Positions 15,485 to 22,181 of a stretch of DNA of 22,611 bases are shown piece after piece. The notes beneath the pieces are model-generated. The model worked only from the letters and a program-made list of their open reading frames with translations. It made no database searches and was not told the DNA's origin. Where the stretch lies: positions 1 through 22,611 of the IMG/VR virus record IMGVR_UViG_3300028840_000775. One strand, 5' to 3'. Numbering within the stretch: position 1 is the stretch's first letter; each line of letters begins with the position of its first letter. The DNA is from a virus. A program made the translations under genes and the position numbers.

Positions 15485-16341
15485 TAAAAAGCAAGTACTT
15501 GCGTTTCCTTCGCGTCTTTTGACTCAATCCATTTGCCGCGCTTTGCCCGTGCCGGAACGCCTACATAGGTTACTCCCGGCTCCGTGTCGTGCGCTACCAC
15601 GGCTCCTGCACCGATCTTGCTGCCTTTACCGAGACGCACCCCCGGTAAAATAACAGCGGCCACCCCGATACGAACCTCATCTTCAATCACGGGAGCGATA
15701 TATGTCTTCGGTCCTTTCCACTTCGGATCAATCGTCTTATCGTTAGTAAGAATTGCCTTGCTGCCTATGTATACCTCACTGCCTACGATTGCATTTGCGC
15801 AGACGTTAGCGTACATCCCGCAACGGGTATTCTCGCCCAGTTGAGCACCCTCCGCTATAAAGCAATAGTCACGAATATCGCAACCGTCAGAGAGAAGTAC
15901 CCGAGGCCTGATATGCACATAATTCCCTATCCATACATCCTTGCCGATGGTCACATCTTCGTCTATGATAGAATATTGACCAAGATGATAGTTCCGCTTC
16001 TCTACTTTCTTAGCAGGAATACCAAGATAAAGCCCTGGTTCTATACAGTCCTTTGTTACAACCGACCCCGCTCCAACTACCACATTGTCGCCAATTACTA
16101 CGCCTGGAAGCAAAATTGCGCCTGCGGAGATGTAGCAATTAGAGCCTATAGTAACGCCCTTGTTCTGACCGTCAGGGGTCTTCTCAAGCGTCATACAGCT
16201 AGGGCCAAGAGTCGTGTTATCACCTACCCTTAGACCGTTAGCAAGATGCACCGCTGCCTTAACCTCTACGTTATCTCCAAGAACCACGTCCTCTCGAATA
16301 ACGCAATTCTCTTTGATTATAACGTTCTTACCCGTTTTCAT
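15484..16341 (-). CDS. Tandem hexapeptide-repeat acyltransferase (left-handed beta-helix)
   Basis: A 285-residue protein made of hexapeptide repeats ([LIV]-G-x-x-x-x), which build a left-handed beta-helix. It seems to hold two complete acyltransferase domains in tandem. The first ends around residue 116 and the second around 270, and both end with the same signature: 'LPGVVIGDNVVVGAGSVV ... YLGIPAKKVEKR' against 'LPGVRLGKGSKIGAGAVV ... YVGVPARAKRGK'. A His at 32 and His at 251 could be catalytic in one or both. Such enzymes usually acetylate sugars from acetyl-CoA, often in surface polysaccharides. It starts as ATGA with the upstream fusion gene, with GGGAGAAGG ahead. The two-domain layout is unusual. 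Confidence 0.85.
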   Translation of the reverse strand: MKTGKNVIIKENCVIREDVVLGDNVEVKAAVHLANGLRVGDNTTLGPSCMTLEKTPDGQNKGVTIGSNCYISAGAILLPGVVIGDNVVVGAGSVVTKDCIEPGLYLGIPAKKVEKRNYHLGQYSIIDEDVTIGKDVWIGNYVHIRPRVLLSDGCDIRDYCFIAEGAQLGENTRCGMYANVCANAIVGSEVYIGSKAILTNDKTIDPKWKGPKTYIAPVIEDEVRIGVAAVILPGVRLGKGSKIGAGAVVAHDTEPGVTYVGVPARAKRGKWIESKDAKETQVLAF

Positions 16342-17693
16342 GCCTTCTCCCAGCCTAAAGATCCTGTAGGTTTGTTTTCGTAGAACTGCTTGTACCCGTA
16401 GCCCGTCATTACTTTCTTAAACTCTCCAAGGCCCCAAGGAAGAACGTGAGTGCCCTGATAGTTCTTCCAAGGGATCTGCCTGTCAGACATACATTCTAGG
16501 GGCAATTCTATTAAGACATACGGAATATGTGCAATCTTTTCCAGGGTTCGCAAACATTGATCTGGCGTTAGGTGTTCCAACGTGTGCGAAGATACAAACG
16601 CATCTGCTTCTGGCAGTTTCTCGACTTCGTGAAACCATTTGCCAAGCTTGATCGGCTTATACCGTTCATCCTTGAGTATGCCGTTGCTGATAGGCGCAGG
16701 GAAATCGTACCCGGTCCACATCCCTATGCCGTTTGAGAGCATACTTTTGGCTAAGGCACCGTCATAGCATCCTAGCTCTATCACTCGTGGGTTCTCTGGC
16801 AAATGGTCGAACATCTCCTTGAAGGGCTTTGCATGAAAGCGTCTTTGAGTCGGATAAAGCCTGTAAAGCTGATCGCTGATGTACCTGCGTTCTTCAAAGT
16901 TAAGCTCATGAGACACTTGCCTAAAGGCGTTCCAGCTAATCCAGGTCGGCTCGTCCTCCACCCGCAAAGACGGAAACACCTTGCAAAGTCTTTCCTGCTT
17001 AGTCATGGCAAGGTAGTCTTTCTCCCACCTTGGAGTTATCTCATAGATTCCTGGCGGCACTTTTCTGTCCGACTGCCGCTGTATAATGTTCCAAGAATCC
17101 GGCTTTTTCCCCAGCCCACTCAGATGATAATACCCCGTGCCCCAGCGGTAGATAAAGTATGCCTCATCTTTTTCTAAGCGTTGTTGATGAAACGTGCCTT
17201 TACCAAGCCGTTTCAAGCGTTCTCGGAATACCTGATCGCTGCCGCTGTTTATCTGCGCATCTTGTCCTGCAACCTTCCAAGCATCTTTAGTAAAGGGATG
17301 AACACCGGCATTGGAACCGCGCTTAAATGTAACTCGCATTCCGTTCATAAACCAGTACCCGTTGAACTCCAGGTGGTCCCAGCCTTCCTGCATGTACTTC
17401 AAGATAGTGGATAAGGCCCACGGAAGTTGCAGATCATCATCGGGCCATGGCGCAACTAGCGTGTCGTCGGGCACCATGTCCATCCAAGCATTGCATTTGT
17501 CCCCAAGCGTAGGGTATCGAGTATCGCTGTTGATAACCCGCACTCTTGGATGCTCAAACTTATACTTTACACCTTCCTGATCGTTCAGGATAATCAATTC
17601 CGCGTCCGTATAGTCCTGCCGCAGAAAGGACTCCACCGCTTCGTTTAGAAGCGCAGGCCGTCCGTATGTTAAGCACCTACATCGTAGCTTCAA
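16338..17693 (-). CDS. Glycosyltransferase-methyltransferase fusion protein
   Basis: A 451-residue two-domain enzyme. Residues 1-230 are a family-2 glycosyltransferase: the first strand and loop are MKLRCRCLTYGRPALLNEAV, and PWPDDDLQL at 82-90 carries the metal-binding Asp triplet. Residues about 300-440 are a SAM-dependent methyltransferase with VIELGCYDG at 304-312 and SSHTLEHL at 368-375, the latter like the post-motif region of methyltransferases acting on sugars or lipids. The start is TTG (17693), 17 bases inside the previous gene, with only a weak GGTGAAC upstream, so it may be coupled. It has the same architecture as the fusion at 8095-6710, but the sequences are only distantly alike. 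Confidence 0.85.
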   Translation of the reverse strand: MKLRCRCLTYGRPALLNEAVESFLRQDYTDAELIILNDQEGVKYKFEHPRVRVINSDTRYPTLGDKCNAWMDMVPDDTLVAPWPDDDLQLPWALSTILKYMQEGWDHLEFNGYWFMNGMRVTFKRGSNAGVHPFTKDAWKVAGQDAQINSGSDQVFRERLKRLGKGTFHQQRLEKDEAYFIYRWGTGYYHLSGLGKKPDSWNIIQRQSDRKVPPGIYEITPRWEKDYLAMTKQERLCKVFPSLRVEDEPTWISWNAFRQVSHELNFEERRYISDQLYRLYPTQRRFHAKPFKEMFDHLPENPRVIELGCYDGALAKSMLSNGIGMWTGYDFPAPISNGILKDERYKPIKLGKWFHEVEKLPEADAFVSSHTLEHLTPDQCLRTLEKIAHIPYVLIELPLECMSDRQIPWKNYQGTHVLPWGLGEFKKVMTGYGYKQFYENKPTGSLGWEKA

Positions 17694-18441
17694 TTCGGTT
17701 CACCAACTGTACCCCAAAATGGTCGTAGATGGGCGCAGGGTCCATCTCCAACTCCTTAAAACCTAAGAGATAGTTACGCACCCGGTCCTGAATGTTGATA
17801 GGATAGCCCGTGCCATTTCTGAATAGATGTATCCACCTCATCCAGGGGAGGCAAAGCACCTTCCGTCCGGCCCTTCTATACTTCTCGTGAATATACCCCT
17901 CATCCGCGCCAAAGCCCCGATACTCAGGGTGAAACCCTAGCCACGCCTCCGTGCGGCATCCGAACAGCCCCAACCCGTGCATGGGTATTTCAAAAGGCTC
18001 GTCTGGTATGGGGTCTTGTGTAGCCCACACGCCCCACATATCCGACCGCCACTCAGGGTCCATGTGCGTTACGGGCGTTTTAAGGTCGTCATAAAGCATG
18101 ACTCCATGAATCAGATCATCCCCTTCCCATAACCTGTCCAGAGACCCCGGCATGAGCATTACGTGTGAGTCTATGCAGATGGTTAGCTCGCCCTCGGAAT
18201 GTTTGAATATCTGCTCTCTTGGCTGCGTAGTGCCTACGTTCTCAAGATACTCAATATAGCGTACAGGGATCTCTTTGCCCGTAAGCCACGCATCTACAAA
18301 GTTCTTCAGCTTTGAATCCCCATAGTTGTCTACGATGATTATCTCGCAGTCCGTTAGGTCGTGAAACATCCGCAGGGCTTGGATAGTAAAATACACCCCC
18401 TCATAATCGTTATACGCAGCCATGCCGATAGTTAGCTTCAT
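17677..18441 (-). CDS. Family-2 glycosyltransferase (GT-A fold)
   Basis: A 254-residue enzyme. The first strand and nucleotide-binding region MKLTIGMAAYNDYEGVYFTI and CEIIIVDNYGDSKL (about 32-46) are classic for family 2. The metal site appears as CIDSHVMLMPGS at 89-100, with Asp91-Ser-His instead of the usual Asp-x-Asp, a known variation. The later GADEGYIHEKYRRAG supplies acidic residues at the acceptor side. The gene overlaps the Cys-rich mini-gene as ATGA, and its end overlaps the next gene by 17 bases. It follows directly after the Thr/Ser-tract protein's stop and the mini-gene, so that protein is a tempting acceptor. The donor sugar is unknown. Confidence 0.85.
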   Translation of the reverse strand: MKLTIGMAAYNDYEGVYFTIQALRMFHDLTDCEIIIVDNYGDSKLKNFVDAWLTGKEIPVRYIEYLENVGTTQPREQIFKHSEGELTICIDSHVMLMPGSLDRLWEGDDLIHGVMLYDDLKTPVTHMDPEWRSDMWGVWATQDPIPDEPFEIPMHGLGLFGCRTEAWLGFHPEYRGFGADEGYIHEKYRRAGRKVLCLPWMRWIHLFRNGTGYPINIQDRVRNYLLGFKELEMDPAPIYDHFGVQLVNRIEATM

Positions 18442-18638
18442 TTAATGGCCTTTAGCTTCTCAGCCTCCTCAAAATCGTCATAGCAGAAATCGTCACGCCC
18501 GGTTGACGGCCATACCAGCGTGAACTCGTCGCTTGCTGAAGCCTTTGCAATGGTAGGTGCCGGTGCATTCGCCCTGCAAAAGCCGAAGTTGTTATTACGG
18601 TACTCCCATTTCTTACAGTCTGCGCATCTGTTCGCCAT
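18438..18638 (-). CDS. Cys-rich mini-protein (66 aa)
   Basis: A 66-residue protein with Cys5, Cys8, Cys21 and Cys52: a CxxC knuckle near the N-terminus and two single cysteines, a plausible zinc site. It starts MANRCADCKKWEYRNNNFGF and ends in a charged helix (FEEAEKLKAIK). The start follows ATAGGGGG by five bases, and the gene ends with an ATGA overlap to the glycosyltransferase. Similar mini-proteins open accessory block B. No function is known. Confidence 0.7.
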   Translation of the reverse strand: MANRCADCKKWEYRNNNFGFCRANAPAPTIAKASASDEFTLVWPSTGRDDFCYDDFEEAEKLKAIK

Positions 18639-18642
18639 GTTT

Positions 18643-18650
18643 CCCCCTAT
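18643..18650 (-). promoter_or_regulatory. Ribosome-binding site ATAGGGGG fused to the upstream stop codon
   Basis: The junction reads GAGGATAGGGGGAAACATG on the minus strand. The TAG is the stop codon of the Thr/Ser-tract gene, and GGGGG serves the Cys-rich mini-protein at 18638. Confidence 0.7.
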
Positions 18651-19876
18651 CCTCGTGGTTTTGGATTAGATACTCCCATTAGTAATATGTCCGGCCTAAA
18701 CGCCGGAGCAACAGTAGAACTGGTAGTGCTTGTCGTGGTTGTACTCGTCGTTGTTGTGGACGTACTTGTAGTTGTCGTGGTGGTGCTTGTTGTCGAAGTT
18801 GTGGTTGTGCTGGTCGTAGTTGTCGTAGAGCTTGTCGTTGTCGTTGTGGTGGATGTCGTGCTCGTAGTCGTGGTTGTGGTCGTTGTAGAAGTCGTAGTCG
18901 TCGTTGTGCTTGTAGTCGTGGTAGTCGTACTCGTGCTTGTGGTTGTACTGGATGTTGTAGTCGTTGTCGTTGTCGTAGAACTGGTCGTAGTAGTAGTTGT
19001 GCTTGTTGTAGTAGTTGTCGTGGTGGTACTTGTTGTTGTAGTGGTAGTGGTTGTTGTCGTACTTGTTGTAGTCGTAGTCGTAGACGTGGTAGTGGTCGTA
19101 CTTGTAGTGGTAGTCGTGGTCGTGGTAGTGCTAGTGGTTGTCGTCGTGGTTGAGGTCGTAGTGGTGGACGTGGTAGTTGTGGTCGTTGTCGTGGTGGTGG
19201 TGGTGGTCGTGGTGGTGGTGGTTGCTGCTGCCTCGGCCTTGAAGCATAGGACTTCCGCTACATAATAGCCGCCAGCCGATACGTTGATCTCGGCTTCTTC
19301 GCCTGATAGTGTCGAAGCAATCGCCCTATAGAACGAACTCAAACCGCGATGCGTGTTAATGTCCGTAACCGTGGCATCGGCCCCGGTCCCAGACGGAATC
19401 TCTTCGAAGCTCGGCTCCTGTGAGGCATTGCTCGATTGGAATGCGGCCCAGCAGAAATTATTCGAGCTTGTAGATGTCAGGTCGCTCGCGGTTTCCCACG
19501 GCGAATTTTCAAACCCGCCAGATCCAGTCGCATTGTCTACATAACTGGCTGTGTCACCATCTGGGTCAAGCACTCCGTAACTTGCAACACGCGCCCCGTT
19601 GCCTGCGCCAAACGTAACCGTGATTTCAATAGTCGTAGAGTTTGCCGCAACTACATAGCCTTGTCTAAGCCGAGCCACACCTTCGCTGAGTTCTGTGAGC
19701 AATGTATAACTGCCGTTGTCATCGTCCTCAATGTCACTAATAGAAAACGAAGAGATTGACCCGGCAGAAACCACCACAACATCGCCCGCAGTCACACTCA
19801 CGTTGCTGAATGTCAACGTGGCAGTGGTGCCATAGCTGTCATCGCTCCCAGTTGCTCTTGGTGCGTTCCAGGCCAT
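18647..19876 (-). CDS. Virion-like protein with a 170-residue Thr/Ser-only tract
   Basis: A 409-residue protein. Residues 1-218 look like a soluble beta domain with alternating hydrophobics and Ser/Thr/Gly (GDVVVVSAGS, TTIEITVTFG, YYVAEVLCFK), with an immunoglobulin- or jelly-roll-like feel, but I recognise no family. Residues 219-388 contain only Thr and Ser, chiefly Thr. The last 21 residues (VAPAFRPDILLMGVSNPKPR and one Gly) resume a normal composition. The start follows TAA directly (TAAATG) with no clear ribosome-binding site, so it is probably coupled. The tract would be an extended linker or, if modified, an O-glycosylated mucin-like stalk. A glycosyltransferase begins about 200 bases downstream. 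A head or tail fibre is the likeliest role, but this is inference. Confidence 0.65.
   Translation of the reverse strand: MAWNAPRATGSDDSYGTTATLTFSNVSVTAGDVVVVSAGSISSFSISDIEDDDNGSYTLLTELSEGVARLRQGYVVAANSTTIEITVTFGAGNGARVASYGVLDPDGDTASYVDNATGSGGFENSPWETASDLTSTSSNNFCWAAFQSSNASQEPSFEEIPSGTGADATVTDINTHRGLSSFYRAIASTLSGEEAEINVSAGGYYVAEVLCFKAEAAATTTTTTTTTTTTTTTTTTSTTTTSTTTTTTSTTTTTTTTTSTTTTTSTTTTTTSTTTTTTTTTTSTTTTTTTTSTTTTTTSSTTTTTTTTSSTTTSTSTTTTTTSTTTTTTSTTTTTTTTSTTSTTTTTTSSTTTTTSTTTTSTTSTTTTTTSTSTTTTSTTTTSTTSSTVAPAFRPDILLMGVSNPKPRG
18713..19222 (-). repeat. Low-complexity Thr/Ser-coding tract (510 bp)
   Basis: Every codon in the tract is Thr (ACN) or Ser. On the plus strand it reads as a run of GTN triplets. 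All four Thr codons are mixed and the order is not a simple tandem copy, so the tract is kept at the protein level rather than by DNA slippage alone. Read in another frame, it gives a poly-Val frame on the plus strand that is a shadow. Confidence 0.9.
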
Positions 19877-20167
19877 TTAGATCGACCGTATCTTATCCAC
19901 CACCGTTTCGGGCACATGAGTCTGCGTTGTTGCTGTGCCGGTAAAAAAATCGTGCAGCTCTGACATGATGGTGCGAAACTCCGTCAAGTCAGTTCGTACA
20001 TCGCCAGCGGCCACCCCCATCGCGTCAAGATCCTCCGTTGTCAAGTTATTGACAAACTCGGCCAGTTCTGACCATTCGTGCATGAGGTTGTTCATCTTGT
20101 TAGCAGCGCCCTGCAATCGACCGTAAAAAGCTACCTTTGTTGGTCGCTGCAACTCTGTTAGTGCCAT
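19877..20167 (-). CDS. Hypothetical helical protein (96 aa)
   Basis: No family recognised. The 96 residues are mostly helical: NKMNNLMHEWSELAEFVNNL and DLTEFRTIMSELHDFFTG, rich in Glu, Asp, Leu and Asn. The start has GGAGACAAAAATG (GGAG six bases upstream). It follows the large terminase after a 48-base gap and ends where the Thr/Ser-tract gene begins (TAAATG). A structural or chaperone role for that tract protein is possible from position and coupling. Confidence 0.7.
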   Translation of the reverse strand: MALTELQRPTKVAFYGRLQGAANKMNNLMHEWSELAEFVNNLTTEDLDAMGVAAGDVRTDLTEFRTIMSELHDFFTGTATTQTHVPETVVDKIRSI

Positions 20168-20215
20168 TTTTGTCTCCTTTTCAATGCAGCCCTTCCGTAA
20201 TCTTAGCGTATGCGC

Positions 20216-21646
20216 CTATCTTATCCTAGCATACGCAGCGGCCATAGATATCCCATACCGCTTCGCATACTCCTTTGCCCGAATATACTTGTTCCTTTCC
20301 GCCGTGAAGCTCCCAGGCGGGATAACGACTCTCTTCTTGGGCGCAAGTGGCCGAGATAGCAAGGAATAGCGGGTGCAGTCGTACCCCTCGTCTGGCTGGT
20401 CGGTATCACAATCCTCGGGATTCTTGGGGTCTTCGTAAAGGTTCTGAAACTCTCTCCACCAGTTCTTGCAGGACTTGAATATCACGAACTGGGGCCGATC
20501 CTCCTCGTCAAGCATTAGCCTCTGGTGGATTTGCTGTTTCCCCCGGATACGGTCGTTATCGGCTTTCATGAAGTAAAGCCTTTCCTTTCCAGCATCCTCT
20601 ACAAAACTAGGGCCATGGACCTGATTGCTGCCCTTTATCTTTGTAGGACTCCAGCAGGCGGGGTCTGCTACCCGATATTTCATCTTTTCGCGCTCTATGT
20701 CAACAATTTCTCGACATATCTCCGTGTTGGTCTGCCTCACCCCTAGATTCGGGTCATCACCCTTCATGCCGTACTTCTCTCGGTAGAGGTAGATAACCCC
20801 GTCAAAGTCCTCCGCAAACCATAACGCGCACCAGGGACGGGCATACCCCCAGTCAAACGTCATCCAGTGCGTCCATTCCGGCGGAATAGGAAAATCATCG
20901 CAACCGTGGACCCTCTGACTTAATTCCGTGAAGACCTGTCCCTCAAATACGTCCCAGACTCCATGAAGAAGCCGCAATTTCTCGACTTCCGGCAAAGCCT
21001 CAAGCCTTTGAATGTAAAGAGGGTCATTTTCGACCAGGGTAGGGTTATCTGTTACCTTGGCGGGGATAAATACGCGACTTTGGCCCGTTATCGGGTCAAT
21101 ATAGGGCTTTTTAGGGTTAGAAACGTCTACAAACCGCCCTTTTACCCACATATGCCCGATATTTCCGGGGTTTGTGGTGGATAATATCTGCGTGGGGATC
21201 TCAGGCACCGTGGATCGCACCCGACTGTGCATGAAAAGGTACTGAGACTCGGTAAACATCGTCAATTCGTCAAAGCCGCAACGGTGTATTTCCTGACCGT
21301 GATACCGATACTTGTCGTTCTCATGCTGCATGTGACCAAGCTGAATAATCGCCCCCGAAGGAAAGTGCCACCTGTGCTCAGTCGCCTTATAGTTAGCGCT
21401 GATACTCACCTGCGGATACCACTGCTGGCACCTGTCAATAATCTCCTGAAGCTGCGGGAAGGTTCTGCGCAAGATAAGAGCCTTGTACCGAGGATGCTGG
21501 ACGTACCGAGCCTCCTCCATGATTAGGCAGTCCGTCTTGCCCGGACCAGCAGCGCCCCCGAAGAGTACCTCAAACTCCGACCGGGAGCAAAACTCCTCCT
21601 GCGGACCTGGGTGCGGTCGCCATGCTACGTCAGTCTGCTGGCTGAT
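20216..21646 (-). CDS. terL: Terminase large subunit, non-canonical AUC start
   Basis: A 476-residue motor that packages DNA into the capsid and cuts it. Residue numbers count from the proposed AUC. Walker A GGAAGPGKT is at 30-38, Walker B with CGFDELT at 123-129 (Asp126, Glu127), and the coupling motif STTNPGNIGH at 156-165. The nuclease half has FDWGY near 264-268 (Asp265) and VADPACW near 326-332 (Asp328), as in an RNase H fold. The open frame upstream of Met43 (21520) encodes the conserved WRPHPGPQEEF region and Walker A, but holds no ATG, GTG or TTG before the stop at 21664-21662. The only start with a good site is AUC at 21646, four bases after GGAGGA. A start at 21520 would delete Walker A. 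The frame overlaps the zinc-ribbon gene by 17 bases. Confidence 0.9.
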   Translation of the reverse strand: MSQQTDVAWRPHPGPQEEFCSRSEFEVLFGGAAGPGKTDCLIMEEARYVQHPRYKALILRRTFPQLQEIIDRCQQWYPQVSISANYKATEHRWHFPSGAIIQLGHMQHENDKYRYHGQEIHRCGFDELTMFTESQYLFMHSRVRSTVPEIPTQILSTTNPGNIGHMWVKGRFVDVSNPKKPYIDPITGQSRVFIPAKVTDNPTLVENDPLYIQRLEALPEVEKLRLLHGVWDVFEGQVFTELSQRVHGCDDFPIPPEWTHWMTFDWGYARPWCALWFAEDFDGVIYLYREKYGMKGDDPNLGVRQTNTEICREIVDIEREKMKYRVADPACWSPTKIKGSNQVHGPSFVEDAGKERLYFMKADNDRIRGKQQIHQRLMLDEEDRPQFVIFKSCKNWWREFQNLYEDPKNPEDCDTDQPDEGYDCTRYSLLSRPLAPKKRVVIPPGSFTAERNKYIRAKEYAKRYGISMAAAYARIR

Positions 21647-22010
21647 ATCGTCCTCCGCTGCCTATACCTACTTTCCTGCCGCAAATCATACACCGAAAAA
21701 ACTTGTCTACCCGAATCCAACCTCCAGGCTTGAAATCCCGCTCGCATTCAGGGCATGGCTTTCGTGACGTTACTGGATGATGATGCTTTTCATGCGCTGC
21801 CATTAGCTGACTCGCACGCCGAAACTCGCAATCCGCAGAATCAGCTATGCACCTACGAACCCAGTCCCCCAGATTATCCAGCGTCAGCGCTGTCCATCCG
21901 CCATGATATTCTTTCGCGCCCTCATGGTCCTTAATGCTCTTTCCAATTACATCAAGTATGAAATTCTCAAGATCAACCTTAGTCCATCCCTCCGGTAATT
22001 CCTCCATCAT
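21630..22010 (-). CDS. Zinc-ribbon protein ahead of the large terminase (126 aa)
   Basis: The N-terminal half is helical (DLENFILDVIGKSIKD, then a Trp/Arg region). Residues 73-78 have a His cluster (HEKHHH), and two CxxC knuckles follow at Cys86/Cys89 and Cys107/Cys110, seventeen residues apart. That makes a zinc ribbon or finger, possibly for DNA. I see no HNH nuclease signature. The start is ATG at 22010 after GATAGGGGG, with a second ATG as codon two. Its 3' end overlaps the terminase start and its stop is TGA at 21632-21630. Position suggests a packaging accessory, perhaps affecting DNA recognition. A reading frame shifted forward by one base would lead into the terminase. Confidence 0.7.
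   Translation of the reverse strand: MMEELPEGWTKVDLENFILDVIGKSIKDHEGAKEYHGGWTALTLDNLGDWVRRCIADSADCEFRRASQLMAAHEKHHHPVTSRKPCPECERDFKPGGWIRVDKFFRCMICGRKVGIGSGGRYQPAD
21651..21656 (-). promoter_or_regulatory. Shine-Dalgarno of the large terminase
   Basis: GGAGGA on the minus strand is followed by CGAT and then ATC. This is a perfect match to the anti-Shine-Dalgarno at a suitable distance from the AUC, and it lies within the coding region of the zinc-ribbon gene. It is the main evidence for the proposed AUC start. Confidence 0.6.
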
Positions 22011-22012
22011 AA

Positions 22013-22020
22013 CCCCCTAT
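22013..22020 (-). promoter_or_regulatory. Ribosome-binding site ATAGGGGG fused to the upstream stop codon
   Basis: The minus strand reads CCGATAGGGGGTTATG. The TAG (22019-22017) is the stop of the hidden two-helix membrane gene, and the GGGGG serves the zinc-ribbon gene at 22010. Confidence 0.7.
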
Positions 22021-22181
22021 CGGTTAGCCTTACGACCATACAATATCAGCCAGAGAATCCCCCACCACCCGGCAGTAATCCATAACCCTACCCGCGTATC
22101 AGGAAATAGCACCCCTATCCAAAGAGCTACAGCGATACATACCTCAAGATAACCCTTATCACGTTCCCTTGCCCTTTCCAC
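22017..22181 (-). CDS. Hidden two-helix membrane protein (54 aa, GTG start)
   Basis: A GTG at 22181 starts a 54-residue frame inside the end of the small-terminase gene (23-base overlap), ending in the TAG that forms the next ribosome-binding site. The N-terminal ten residues are charged (VERARERDKG). Two hydrophobic stretches follow, LEVCIAVALWIGVLF (about 12-26) and VGLWITAGWWGILWLILYG (31-49), separated by a short PDTR turn. The C-terminus is basic (RKANR). GAGGG lies five bases before the GTG. This is the layout of a small class-II-holin-like or other membrane protein. It fills what would be a 148-base gap. The family is not recognised. Confidence 0.7.
   Translation of the reverse strand: MERARERDKGYLEVCIAVALWIGVLFPDTRVGLWITAGWWGILWLILYGRKANR

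Noticed and set aside
18687-19265. Long plus-strand frame of almost pure Val and Leu
   Set aside because: It is the reverse-strand shadow of the Thr/Ser-coding tract; poly-Val of this kind would not be a real membrane protein and lacks a ribosome-binding site.
21518-21520. ATG at 21520 as the start of the large terminase
   Set aside because: It lies after Walker A, so the product would lack ATP binding; the upstream frame clearly encodes the missing N-terminus.
21630-21661. Programmed +1 frameshift joining the zinc-ribbon gene and terminase
   Set aside because: The frames are in the right relation, but GAC before UGA is not a slippery codon and no stimulating Shine-Dalgarno lies at the right spacing. 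The AUC start is simpler, though this stays as an alternative.
21700-21850. HNH homing endonuclease in the zinc-ribbon gene
   Set aside because: CxxC pairs and a His cluster are present, but the Asn and second His pattern of the HNH core is missing.
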